The notes: generated by a model from the letters alone, not told the origin. Numbered from the stretch's first letter, positions 10,481-21,719 are shown. The stretch is DNA of 64,000 nucleotides from Euphorbia lathyris (GCF_963576675.1 NC_088918.1:58609501-58673500); one strand, 5' to 3'. A program made the numbers and translations.

Positions 10481-11774
10481 GGGGAAGGCTCACAACAAGC
10501 CTTTGTACATCCAAGCTGAAATTAACGGGAAGAAGACTAGCTGTGTGATGGTCGATGATGGATCGGCCATTAATGTTTGCCCACTGAAACTTTTGTCCAA
10601 GTTGGGAGTAGAAAGAGGAGATTTGACTGCCTCGGAAACCATGATCAGGGCCTATAATGATAGCCGTAGGCACATTGAAGGAGTTTTTAAGGCTAAGCTG
10701 AAAGTGGGGCCGCATGAGGAAGAAACTGAATTCACGGTGCTGGATATACCGGTGACGTTTGCCGTGTTGTTGGGACGTCCATGGTTCCACAAGTTGGGAG
10801 GTGTGCCCTCCACGCTCCACCAAATGATCAAATTCCCCTTCGGGGAGGAGATAGTAACAATCAGAGCTGAGAAATTGAGCTCAGTGGCGGCATTGGGAAT
10901 TGAGCTTCAGCTTTTCTCCGGATTCCAAGTTTCTAGGATCTATGAGTCTAGCATGACCACCGATGTGGTGAAGATGATGAAAGGGGGTTTTATCCCCGGT
11001 ATGGGCTTGGGAGCACACCATCAAGGGTTGCCAGAATTTCCGATCAAGAGTCAGAAAACCTGCAGGGGCTTGGGGTATGAACTGGGAGGTCCGTCCAACA
11101 CAGGTGGTGAAGGAAAGGTGGGCCTAAAGAAGTATTTTGTGAATGAGGGCCACATGAAGGTTTATTCGGGGGCTCCTGAGTCATGGACTAGCACCGAAGG
11201 AAAGATTCTGCCAGGTTTCGAGATCTTCAATGATGTTACCGACTGGGGCAAAGGAAAGGCAAGCTGCTCCGTCGAGGAGATCATGATGTTAGATTTGAAT
11301 GCCGAGGAGCAGGTCATCACTGTTGAAGCAACTGCGGGAGCGGTGGATGAGCTCAGTACCTCCAAGGCTTATGAGAAACCCGAGAACCCCGATGATGAAA
11401 ATTGTATTACCGCTTTATTTGAATCCGATGATGTACTCGCCAACACTATCAATGAAATGAATTCTGATTTTGCTTACTTGCTTGATGTTGATCGTGATCA
11501 TTCCATGCATTCTCATTCATATAACATGCCTACATTTGAAATCAATACAATAGAAATGTCAACTTTCAATCTTGGCATGGATGAAAATCCTAAACTTATA
11601 CAAATTGCTGAAGAATTAACTATTGAAGAGGGGAAAGAATTTGAGAGAATAATTAAAAAATACGAAATAGTGTTTGCTTGGACATACGAAGACATGCCAG
11701 GAATTGATCAATCAATCGTAACTCACCGTATTCCAACATACCCCGATGCTAAGCCCGTGAAACAGAAATTCTGA
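10481..11774 (+). pseudogene. pol: Tat/Ogre aspartic protease and G-patch-like linker
   Basis: In the gag frame, a retropepsin-like domain (about 10490-10840) shows the active site VDDGSAIN at 10551-10574 and the flap/C-terminal motif LLGRPWFH, as in Tat/Ogre proteases that cut the polyprotein. At about 10965-11085 a Gly-rich segment, KGGFIPGMGLGAHHQG followed by GLGYE, resembles a G-patch, a motif known in some retroviral and plant elements and in RNA-binding proteins. The segment up to RT is acidic. The frame stops with TGA at 11772, immediately before the RT N-terminus; the same frame resumes at once. Confidence 0.8.
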
Positions 11775-13060
11775 CGCATGAGGCCGGAATGGGCATATAA
11801 GATCAGAGAAGAAGTGAAGAAACAGTTAGAAGCGGGGTTCATCGAAGTAATCGACTATCCCCCTTGGGTCGCAAACATAGTGCCCATCGCGAAGAAGGAT
11901 GGCAAGGTGAGAATGTGCGTTGATTATAGAGATCTTAACAAGGCGTGCCCCAAAGATGAATTCACGTTGCCTCATATCGACGTGTTAATCGATAGTGCAA
12001 CATCGAGCGTCTTACACACGAATGTTGACGGTTTCATGGGTTACATGTAAGTTCAGATGGCCGAGAAACACAAAGCAAAAACCTCGTTCACGACTGAGTG
12101 GGGAACATACTGCGATAGGGTGATGCCGTTTGGTTTGAAAAATGCCGGGGCAACGTACCAGCGAATGGCTACGGCATTGTTCCACGATATGATACACAAG
12201 GAAGTAGAGGTTTATGTGGATGACATGATGGTCAAGTCAGAGACGAGAGAAGGACATTTCGCGGCACTCGAGAAGTTTTTGGCCCGAATTGCAGAATTCA
12301 AACTAAGGTTGAACCCGAAGAAGTGCTTCTTCGGCGTTTCATCGGGGAAAATCTTAGGCTATGTGATTGGGAATAAGGGAATTGAGGTAGATCCCGACAA
12401 AGTGAAGGCCATACGGGAAATGCCGACACCAAAGAATGAGAAAGAGGTGAGAGGGTTTCTGGGGCAGGTTCAGTATATCAGTCGGTTCATAGCAAGACTC
12501 ACTGCAATCTGCGAGCCGATCTTTAAGCTGCTACGGAAAGATCAACCCACGATTTGGAATGATAAGTGTCAGCAAGCCTTAGAGAATGTCCGGAACTACT
12601 TGTCTAATCCGCCAGTTTTGAGACCGCCTAAACTTGGAAAACCGCTTCTCCTCTATGTAGCAATCGAAGAGCGATCTATTGGGGCAATGCTGGCCCAAGA
12701 AGGAGACACCGGTGTGGAGCACGTGGTGTATTATCTGAGTAAGAAGTTCCTGGAATACGAGCTTAAGTATAACATGATCGAAAAGACGTGCGTGGCGGTA
12801 GTATGGTTAACAAAGAAACTACGGCACTATTTTCAATCTTACAAAGTGATCATTATTTCCCGGATGGATCTTGTGAAGTATTTGTACCGAACTCCGTCTC
12901 TAACAGGGAAGTTAGCCCGATGGTTGTTGCTTTTGTCCGAATTTGATATCGAATATGTAACAAAGAAGGTTATCAAAGGGAGAGCCGTAGCAGAATTTCT
13001 GGCCAACCAACCTCTGAACGCAGAAGAGGAAGAGATAAACTATGATTTCCCCGAGTTATA
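11775..13060 (+). pseudogene. pol: Tat/Ogre reverse transcriptase and first RNase H
   Basis: RT copies the element RNA into cDNA. Visible blocks are VRMCVDYRDLNKACPKD, VDGFMGY with a TAA at 12048, VMPFGLKNAGATYQR, the catalytic YVDD at 12213-12224 and LGYVIG. The first RNase H follows (about 12570-13010), ending with the typical GRAVAEFLANQP. The protein then shifts frame near 13057. The two lesions make it non-functional. Confidence 0.9.
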
Positions 13061-13470
13061 CCGTGGAAAATGTTCTTCGATGGAGCAGTTAATTCGAATG
13101 GAGCCGGAGTAGGAGTGCTACTTATCTCACCAGAAGGAGAAAGGATCCCAATGGCAAAGAAGCTATCCTTCCCTCTCACCAATAATATGGCCGAATATGA
13201 AGCGTGCATCTATGGGTTGGAGTCATTAGCAGCACTGGGAGCATCATATGTTGAAATTTGGGGCAACTCAAAACTGATTATCGAACAAGCACAGGGAAAC
13301 TGGGAAGTAAGGGAAGAAAGGTTGCGTCCATACCTAGACCAGTTGGAGGGATTGGCGCAGAGATTCAGTGAGTGTCATTTTTATCACATTCCTCGGGCAC
13401 AGAACCAGGCAGCGGATGCTTTGGCCACTTTGGTATCAGTATGGGATAACCCTCGGAACCTTGCCTCGAG
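13058..13470 (+). pseudogene. Tat-lineage second (archaeal-type) RNase H
   Basis: A second RNase H begins with FFDGAVNSNGAGVGVLL and continues with NNMAEYEACIYGLE, a GNSKLIIEQ block in the position where Asp is usual (Asn instead), and HIPRAQNQAADALATL. A dual RNase H of this kind between the first RNase H and integrase is diagnostic for the Tat lineage. It is one frame away from RT (frameshift near 13057). The Asp-to-Asn change in the DSK-type block would weaken catalysis. Confidence 0.85.
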
Positions 13471-14787
13471 GCCTTTGGTATTGAAGAGGTCTCACAAACC
13501 ATGCTATGAAGATGTAATGCTGTTGGGGGTAGATGAAAAGCCTTGGTATTTCGATATCGTAAACTTCATGAAGAGTGGAACATACCCGGCAGAATCAGAA
13601 CTTAGGGATCAGGCTGTGATTAGAAGGTTAGCTCAGCAGTTCGTCATCCACAACGACTTGCTTTACAAAAGGCACACCGATGGTTTACAACTGAGGTGCT
13701 TGGATGCGGGAGAAGCCCGTGAGGCAATGGAGTCAGTACATTCGGGAATTTGTGGGGCCCATATGGGAGGAGCAGTATTGGCAAAGAAAATCATAAGGCA
13801 AGGCTTCTATTGGCTCACCATGGAAAGAGATTGTAACGAGTATGCGAAGAAATGCCATGATTGTCAAATCCACGGAGATTATAATCACTTACCAGCTATG
13901 GAATTGCACGTGTTAGCACCCATTTGGCCGTTTGCGGCTTGGGCATTGATATCATCGGGGAGGTGAGGCCTAATGCGTCAAACGGACACTAATTCATTGC
14001 AGTCGCCATTGATTACTTCACCAACTGGGTAGAGGCAGAATCATTTAGCAAGTTGGGGTCTAAACAGATGAGAAAGTTCATTGAAAAGCACTTAATCACT
14101 AGATTCGGAGTGCCTCATCACATGATCACGGATAATGGGGTCCAGTTTCAAGGTGAAGTGAGAGGTCTCTTCCAAGAGTACGGTATTGAACATCACAGGT
14201 CTTCTCCGTATCGTCCACAGGCTAATGGCGCAGTAGAAGCGGCTAATAAGAACCTTAAAAGGATTCTCGTAAAGACAGTAGAATCGCACTGGAATTGGCA
14301 CGAACAGCTTCCACTCGCTTTATGGGCTTATCGCACGACGATTAGGACGTCAACTGGGGCAACGCCGTTCTCCTTAGTGTATGGGGCAGAAGCAGTCCTG
14401 CCAATTGAGATTGAAAAACGATCATTGAGGATCGCGGTAGAAGCGGAAATTCCCGAGACGGAATGGGTGAAGAAGCGGTATGAACAGTTAGCATTGGTGG
14501 ACGAGAAAAGGATGGAGGCTCTTTACCACGTGCAGTTATATCAGAGAAGGATGGCCCGAGCCTTCAACAAAAAGGTCAAGGTCAGCCCTATCAAAGAAGG
14601 GGATATGGTGCTGAAACGGATCCGAGTGACGCACACCGACCCGAGGGGCAAGTTTAGGCCAAACTGGGAAGGGCCGTTCCTCGTGAAGAAGATACTAAGC
14701 AAGGGAGCGGTGAAGTTAACTACTATGGACGGTATGGAGTTCTCCGAACCTACCAATCTGGATAGGCTTAAGAAATACTTTTCGTAA
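13471..14787 (+). pseudogene. pol: Tat/Ogre integrase
   Basis: Integrase inserts the cDNA. It has the HHCC zinc module (HSGICGAHMGG...CHDCQIHG, about 13738-13880), then the core with Asp in VAIDYFTNW, Asp in ITDNGVQFQ and Glu in NGAVEAANKN, followed by the C-terminal module KEGDMVLKR...GKFRPNWEGPF. A frameshift near 13940 and a TAA at about 13990 break it. The stop at 14785-14787 merges into a run of 19 A. Confidence 0.9.
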
Positions 14788-14819
14788 AAAAAAAAAAAAA
14801 AAAAGAGAAAGAAAAATTC

Positions 14820-14976
14820 CCGATAGGTTGAAAACCCGCAAAGGGCGGCCTATGCAACAATAAGGGACATCCCAATGGGTGAAAACCCAAAAGGGCACTC
14901 ATTTGAAAATTCCGGGATAATAAAAGGAGAGATGAAAAATCGCTGGGATCTGAAAACCGAAAAGGCGGGTCCTGGT
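14820..14976 (+). repeat. Three tandem stem-loops after Tat/Ogre pol
   Basis: Three spaced units share a central TGAAAACC(C).AAA.GG block and are each closed by a different stem: ATAGG/CCTAT (14823-14827/14849-14853), AATGGGTG/CACTCATT (14874-14881/14896-14903, one mismatch) and CTGGGATCTG/CGGGTCCTGG (14943-14952/14966-14975, with G-U pairs). Stem bases differ but pairing is kept, which suggests an RNA structure. Function unknown. Confidence 0.65.
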
Positions 14977-15260
14977 AACGATAGTTATATCTTGAGCAAT
15001 TATAAAAATAATGTATAAGAGGCTAAGTATTTCTGTTGTTTGTAAATAAATAAAGGCATGAATATATTCGAAGAGAATGATTGGAATCGTTATAATCTAC
15101 TGAATGCATGGTAATATGAATCATGAGTTATACATTTCTTACCTTTCTTTTCACATAAAAAGCCTACGTACTATCCACCCCTCTCCCTATACACAAACTA
15201 TACATCAGGGTAATACTAAGAAAAAACCTACAAATAATGAGCCTAATAAGGAGGAAGATC

Positions 15261-18208
15261 TCAGTAATCCTCAAAGTCCCTCAGACGAGAAGCCCGCTCC
15301 GTAGATAAGGTCTCCTCGGCAACTCGAAGTCTCTTCTCGGTGGCAAGACGCCCCGCAGTCTCCACTCGCACCCTCTCCTCTGCAGCAAGACGCCCCTCAG
15401 TCTCCGCTCGTATCACCCCAGACCAATGATCATTCCTCTCCCGATAGATATGGCCGACCCTGGCATCGGCCTCCCGTAGTGACTCGCTCCGTCTCAGCTC
15501 GTGTGCATGGAGATCGCTCTGTAAAAAGAAAAAAAAAACAGATATAAAAAAAAGAAGAAATACAGACAAGAATAGAAGTCATACATACATATGTGCATAC
15601 ATTCCACTACACTAAAATAAAATAAGGATACTTACCAGATGGTTGGCGCAACGCAAGCTGAGTCGATCTCTGAGGTAACCAGATAGCCCCACATAGTCGG
15701 TGCACGTCTCCCTCGAAGTCTGGAGGGCGTTTGAGAGATCAAACGGTATCCTCGACGTGAAAGCAGGAGGAGCCATCTCAACACCGGCATAGGCCACTCC
15801 GGACTCGTCATAGCAAACTGTCGAGAAGTCCCTCCCGAAGTCGGGGATAGGTACGCCTAAAGGGGGCCACTCCGGTCGAGCAGCGCCAGAGGACTCGCCG
15901 GCACAATGTGATGGCTCGCTCGCAGACGTCTGAGCCCGGGCTCCATCAAAAAAATCTGACGTGTGGGCACTCCTCCAGGAACCCTCCTGTAAGCAAAGGC
16001 ACAATAAATACCGCTAACTATCTCGTAAATAAAAATAAATAGGTCAAACCACTCACCGGAACCTCCTCCCGACCAAAGACTGCAGCGACAGCCTCCGCTG
16101 AAAACATGTCTGCCACGGGGTCCACCTCCATCGTAACCTCAGGGGCGTCCATCGGGGTCAATAGTGTCGATAAATAGAGAGCGCGGCCCCCTGCATGGTC
16201 CCATACATCTCTAGGGGCAAAGCGGCGGGTCAAATCACGGCAAATGTCCGATAAGGGCATGGTCCGCACCGCAAACATGGAGGCGGGGATCTCGCCCGGT
16301 GTCAAATGCGAGGCACTAACCCCGGTGATGCCCCGGTCGCCCAAGTACCATGCCCGCACGCAGGGGCTGGTAAGTACGCACTGCTGCCCCTGGATGCGGG
16401 TGACGTATGCGTAATCGGGATCGAAGTCGAGCTCATCCCACCTAAACCGAATCTGAAAACAAAAGAGAAAAGTCAGGTTTGATCAAATGAAAATCTAGCA
16501 TAGTTAGAAGATGTTCACCTCCCCCAAAGTCCGTGAGTCGATCCATGCTAAGAATCGCGTCACCATCCGCCTCTTCTCGGCGCCTAGACTGAAATCACTC
16601 CACCGAGCCATAAGTGGAGGCCTAACCACCCACGGTCTACGCCGACGCTCGCACGGGAGAATCTGCCTCTCATAGGCCCAAACCTGCTCGCAGAAACAAA
16701 GGTTACTAACAGAAATCGCGAAAAGAGTGAGGAAACAAGTTGAGGATGAACGACGTACCATGAGAGCAAAGGTATAGCCACCGAAGTCCTTGCGCTTCCG
16801 GCAAGTCAGGTCCAAGAACTTGTACAGAAAAGCCAAGCCGGCTCCTGCCCAATCATAAGAAGACACTGCGTCCAAATCACGAAAGGCCTGGATAAGACCC
16901 GCGTGTATCGTCCCGCTCTTGGTGCGAAAGATCGTCTCGCCCAAGGCGTATAGAAGAAAGCTGTGAACCGCCAGATCAGTGTCGTCTAGCCCGCAGGAGT
17001 CCCTGCGACTCAATAGTCCGGAGGTGGTAATAAACTTCGCCGGGGTGGACTTGACCCCCGTGTAGACTCCAGGTCCAATCAGAGCAGCTAACTCCTCGCG
17101 GTTGACCCAGGGACGCACCATGTCGAAGAAGAGGGGAACCGGGATACCACTCCCCCGCAATCCGGTCAGCAGGGAGAAGTCACGGGGCGAGATCATCATC
17201 TCCCCAAACGAAAAGTGGAAGGTGTGGGTCGAGTCTACCCATCTCTCATATAAAGCGCGAAGGCCGAATCGATCACACACTCTGTTGGCGTGAGGCAACG
17301 CCAGGATAAAGGGCTCAAAGCCCAACTCTCGAACCCGGGCTTTAGCCGCTGGGCTCAACATGGCATACCAGACATGGATCTCCTCAGTGGTCCCGGAAAT
17401 ACCAATGACCTGGAAGGAACAGAACGGGTAAGTTTAAATCCCGCTCCTAGGCTAGTGTCTAATAAAGGTTTGTTAACCTAGTTGTCCTTTCGGTCATGCT
17501 TAAAGTCTAACCTAGAGACTCTTTGTCAATTAGGACCGTCATTTGGTGAAATTTTATTCTTAGGGTCGTTTATATAAGATTTGACTAGTTCATTATTTTT
17601 GGTGTTCCACTCTCCAGCGTGTGGGAAAAGAAATGGATCCAATTTTAGCATTTAATTTGGTCGTTAGGCTTTTCTACTATTCACGTGCACTATTCACGAT
17701 TTTACTATTCACGATTTTACTATTCACGATTTTACTATTCACATGCACTATTCACGTTTTTACTATTCACGTGCACTTTTCATGTTTTTACTATTCACGT
17801 GTACTATTCACGTTTCTACTATTCACGTGCACTTTTCATGTTTTTACTATTCATGTGCTATTCACGTTTCTACTGTTGACATGCATTGTTCGTATTTTTA
17901 CTATTCACATGCATATAATTCACATTCTTTTAAAAGATAAATAAAACATTGCTTGCGTGCATAGAAATTCGCGTTTTCTAACTAAAGGTCTTCTAAACAG
18001 ACTTAGAGGTTAGCATGCAAATCATGTTCAAAGTAGGGCTACTAAAGCCTAGAAGTCTAGTCAAATGATAACAGAGTAAAAGGGTACTTACCTGGTTAGC
18101 GTGGGTCCAGCTCAGATGTGAAGCAGGATCCTGAAAAGGGGCCACTGTAGTCAGGTTCTCAAAACCCACATCCATGCCCTTCATACCATCGTATTTATCC
18201 AAATTCAT
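15261..18208 (-). CDS. Antisense six-exon plant-mobile-domain-like gene in Tat/Ogre element
   Basis: Exons read on the minus strand: 18208-18092, 17409-16759, 16683-16519, 16452-16057, 15986-15636, 15518-15261. All five introns (682, 75, 66, 70, 117 nt) are GT...AG and phase 0, several with GTAAGT or GTGAGT donors and pyrimidine-rich acceptors. The joined frame is 645 codons plus stop, with no internal stop. Exons 2-3 match the plant mobile domain (PF10536-like): ELGFEPFILAL, WVDSTHTFHFSFGEMMIS, DFSLLTGL, WAGAGLAFLYKFLD, then VWAYER after intron 2. Exon 6 is a Glu/Arg/Ala-rich coiled coil. Intron 2 is 75 nt and open, so its splicing is optional in principle. Plant mobile domain proteins occur both as host genes (MAIN family) and in transposons; role here unknown. 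The sense gag-pol is broken, while this gene is not. Confidence 0.8.
17665..17930. repeat. Minisatellite in intron 1 of antisense gene
   Basis: Degenerate tandem units built on TTTTACTATTCACG with variants TGCACTATTCACG. Period is about 13-16 bp with roughly 18 copies. It falls wholly within the 682-nt first intron. Confidence 0.85.
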
Positions 18209-18300
18209 CACGAGAATGATCCAAATTAGAAGTTAGAGAGAGAGAGAGAAGAGAGAGAAGGTGTGGGGTTGAAATGAAACCCCACCACCTTATATAAGAA
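18209..18300 (-). promoter_or_regulatory. Core promoter of antisense gene: TATA box and CT-rich leader
   Basis: On the minus strand TTATATAA (18297-18290) lies about 82 bp before the ATG at 18208. Between them is a strong pyrimidine tract (CTTCTCTCTC..., about 18262-18232), like the Y patch of plant promoters. A start site about 30 bp after TATA would give a leader of about 50 nt. Confidence 0.65.
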
Positions 18301-18658
18301 AAGGGAATGACATTCCCGTAAATAGCGAAAAAGGTACGATGTGACATAAAGGTAAAAAGTAAATAATTAATTACCAGGTGCACAAACCTCCGATCTGCAG
18401 TCCGTTTCAGCCTGCGTTTCTGCCAGGCGGTGACCGATAACATCAAGATATGACTCCAGACGATACCCAAATTTTACAGAACAGCGGTGCCAGTCAAAAT
18501 ACAGACAACAGTCAACAGAAAAATAATTGTTAGTCTAAATCGTTCCAGACGAAAAGATAAGGACGCTCGTATCAAGCAACTCAAATACCCGAGACGATAG
18601 CTCCAGTAAAGATACAGACGACATCGTTTTAGAATTCAGAATTGTTAGAAAGAACCTT
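18301..18658. other. Spacer upstream of antisense gene
   Basis: No gene or repeat recognised. It separates the antisense promoter from the 39-bp array and would contain any upstream promoter elements. Confidence 0.5.
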
Positions 18659-19263
18659 TTGCTATTGAGCCATCTTACCCGTGGTCGTGGACCAGGGTTG
18701 CTTTTGAGCCATTTTACCCGCGGTCGTGGACCAGGGTTGCTTTTGAGCCATTTTACCCGCGGTCGTGGACCGGGGTTGCTTTTGAGCCATTTTACCCGCG
18801 GTCGTGGACCAGGGTTGCTTTTGAGCCATTTTACCCGCGGTCGTGGACCGGGGTTGCTTTTGAGCCATTTTACCCGCGGTCGTGGACACGGGTTGCTTTT
18901 GAGCCATTTTACCCGCGGTCGTGGACCAGGGTTGCTTTTGAGCCATTTTACCCGCGGTCGTGGACCAGGGTTGCTTTTGAGCCATCTTACCCGCGGTCGT
19001 GGACCAGGGTTGCTTTTGAGCCATCTTACCCGCGGTCGTGGACCAGGGTTGCTTTTGAGCCATCTTACCCGCGGTCGTGGACCAGGGTTGCTTTTGAGCC
19101 ATTTTACCCGCGGTCGTAGACCAGGGTTGCTTTTGAGCCATTTTACCCGCGGTCGTGGACCAGGGTTGCTTTTGAGCCATTTTACCCGCGGTCGTGGACC
19201 AGGGTTGCTTCTGAGCCATTTTACCCGCGGTCGTGGACCAGGGTCGCTTTTGAGCCATTTTTT
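18659..19263. repeat. 39-bp tandem array, about 15 copies
   Basis: Units of 39 bp contain GAGCCATTTTACCCGCGG and GTCGTGGACCAGGGTTGC. Variants (TTT/TCT, CAGG/CGGG) cluster in neighbouring units, as expected from local amplification. Because 39 is a multiple of 3, both strands are open, which produces artificial 13-residue repeat proteins. Hypervariable 3' regions with such arrays are known for Ogre-type elements and can seed satellites. Confidence 0.95.
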
Positions 19264-19531
19264 CTCGTAATCGATTTAGAGACTAGGGTCACTAGAAAGA
19301 GCTTTTTACCCGCAGTCAGTTTAGGCTAGAGTCCTTAAGAAGAACGTCCGCCAGCAGCCGATTCGAAGGCAAGGACGGAGAGGATCGAAGACGATGCTGG
19401 AGCGCGTAGCGCAGAGATCAGGTATTCATCCTCCTACTCTTTACGTGTCTTTTACTTTAATATATTTACATTGCATGTGTTGCGTTAGCAAAAAAAACGT
19501 TTTCAAAACACACACATCACTGTCAAAATAG

Positions 19532-19546
19532 AAAAGTAGGGGCAAC
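19532..19546 (+). other. Polypurine tract of Tat/Ogre element
   Basis: GAAAAGTAGGGGCAAC sits directly before the 3' LTR start TGTAGACACC and would prime plus-strand cDNA. Confidence 0.6.
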
Positions 19547-21719
19547 TGTAGACACCGAGTCGGAGGACCTGTGACGAAAACCTGTAACAAGACGGTCGAA
19601 GCGGTTGGTTCCGGAAGTTTTAAAACAAAAATATATAATAAAAAAAGAAGAAGTTAGTGGGAGTTGCGATTGTCGAGTGGACGGCTCGCGAGTGCTCAGC
19701 GACGTGGTCCGAACGCCTAGCGGCAGCCGACACGCGTCCGACGACAGTCGGATGCACGCCCGGCAGTGCAGGGCGCACGCTTGACGTCCGCTGGGCGCGC
19801 GCCCCCGACGGCCGTTGGGCGAGCGCCCTACGACGTGGGGCAAACGCCCAACATAGGTGGGACGAGCGCCCGACGTCCGTTGGGCGGACGCCCAACATCC
19901 GTTGTGCGAACGCCCAACCTGCGTTGGGCGTGCGCCCAACGAGAGTTGGGCGTTCGCCCAACCAGGTTGGGCGTCCGCCCAACATATGTTGGGCGTTCGC
20001 CCAACCTGCTTTGGGCGACGCCCAAAGTTTCCGGGATCCGTGCCTATATAAGGCACGGATCCCCATGCATTTGGGAGGAAGAATTTTTGGAGCTTTCTCA
20101 CTCTAGACATTTTTAGAGAGAGAAAGTCAATTTTTTGGAGAAAGTATTTTTTTTTCCCAAAAAATTCCAAATTTTCCAAACTTGAATATTTTATCGAAAA
20201 CACAAAAAACACCGGAAAATCACGATTCGCGGAATCAACCGACTTCGACTGTCAGATACCGATCTTGAGGTATTATCCGAGGACTAGACTCATTTTATTT
20301 TATTTAATTTATTTCCTTTATTTATTTATTTTTATGTTATAGTTTTATTTATTTAGTTATTTATCACGCTTTATTTAATTTTTCGTATTTATTTAATTTT
20401 CGCCCCGTGTTAAATAAACGTTCGGTTTTGTTTTGAAATAAAAACCTCGTTTTAATATCCCAATACGAACCGTGATCCGATTCAAAGGTAGTTCGGGATT
20501 AAAAAACGTTGTAATTATAAGTTTTCAAAATTTTTCTAAATAACGTTTTAAATAAAAAACATCGTTTAGGATTCTCCGTTATAGACTATGATCCAATTTT
20601 GGTAGTTCCGGGATCCGAAATGATAGAATAGCTCTAATCTAAAGCTTTTGAATAAATCTGGAAAGTTGTGGACTGTATCTGTAATTCTGTATTTTCTGTC
20701 ACTAATAGCAATTTACCGACGGATTTTCCGTCGGTAAATCTGCTGGAACCTTAAATATCCATTTTTGAACCTGTTTCTTACCTTTTTGACATTTCTTCTT
20801 AAATATATCTCTATTTAATTATGTAAAATATTTGATAAATATATTTTTGGTTTATATAATTATTATCTACATATTATATATCTACTCATGCTATGTTAAA
20901 AATTTAATTCCTATTGATTTGGTTTTGTAAATTATATATAAGTATATATGTGTAGTTTTTGTGACTTTTTGGGATGATTAATTGGTTTTTGGGTTATGAT
21001 GTAAATATTATTTTTAAACTAAAGGTTATTTTCTATATTTATGAACCATGTTCATCATTTTACATGTTTTAATTAAAATGAAAGTATATTATATCCAATA
21101 TTGTTTTTTATTACTACTTCTACTCCTTAATATGTGTTATTTTCTAAATTTTGTATTATTACTACCCTTTTTGTATATATGTATATTTATGTATATTTAC
21201 TCTATTTTCATACTTATATATATATATTTTTTCAAATGTATTTGGTTGGGTGAATCGAGATTAGATTATTAATTGTTGTAATTATGTTCAAATAAAGGAT
21301 AATTGAGTGAAAAAGTGAAAATAAAACACAAAAAGAGAGTTCAAGTTGCTTATTTAAATTAAAGCTTTTCTAGATATTCCCAAAGTGTAAATAATGTAAC
21401 GTTATCGCCTAACACGCTGAGTAGGAGGCCGATGGTTCATAACCGGGCGATGTAGGGGTGCCTAGTAGCCTTTCTCCGGAAAGGAGCTAGCCTTCTCGGC
21501 TCGTACCTAAGTTTCCCGAACCCTCACCGGTCTCCCGCAAGGGATCGGTGTTCATTTTCCCATTCGTGGGTGGCGACTCTTCCATACTCCGACCTCCGGT
21601 CCTGCCGAGCAGCTCGATTCCATGATTGGTTGCTTTCGGCGCCAATCACCGCTTACATCGCCATGAGGTGTCCACCCCCCGGTCCGCCCGGGCGAGGCCG
21701 TTCGGCACCTTGTCTAACA
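19547..21719 (+). repeat. 3' LTR of Tat/Ogre element
   Basis: 2173 bp, TG...CA, near-identical to 2778-5500 but lacking about 551 bp (join at about 21398). It contains the hairpin array (19795-20027) and the TATA palindrome (20033-20063) with perfect 13-base arms. It is followed by the duplication ATGAT. Confidence 0.95.

Larger units (their letters stand above)
2778..21719 (+). mobile_element. Complete Tat/Ogre-type Ty3/gypsy retrotransposon
   Basis: It spans 18,942 bp with LTRs at 2778-5500 and 19547-21719 (TGTAGACACC...TGTCTAACA) and a perfect 5-bp duplication ATGAT. Order: LTR, primer site, non-coding leader, gag, protease, RT, RNase H, second (archaeal-type) RNase H, integrase, stem-loop repeats, antisense gene, 39-bp tandem array, polypurine tract, LTR. 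The second RNase H, the great length, the probable tRNA-Arg primer and the antisense gene place it in the Tat lineage. Gag-pol holds seven in-frame stops and two frameshifts, so this copy cannot move by itself. Confidence 0.93.

Noticed and set aside
11100..11780. Ogre-type intron between protease and RT
   Set aside because: The frame runs through from protease to RT with only one TGA, so no intron is needed in this copy.
14786..14804. Run of 19 A as a retrogene poly(A) tail
   Set aside because: It directly follows the integrase stop within the element and the element continues; no target duplication is present.
17621..17944. Frames of 65-107 codons rich in Phe, Tyr and Thr
   Set aside because: Translation of the intronic minisatellite.
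18659..19263. CRISPR-like array
   Set aside because: Units are contiguous tandem repeats without unique spacers, in a plant retrotransposon.
18659..19270. Open frames of about 200 codons on both strands with 13-residue repeats
   Set aside because: They arise from a 39-bp tandem repeat whose period is a multiple of three; no start context, domain or partner supports a protein.
21048..21272. Hydrophobic 74-codon frame in the Tat/Ogre 3' LTR
   Set aside because: AT-rich LTR sequence; the matching place in the 5' LTR shows no reason for a gene.
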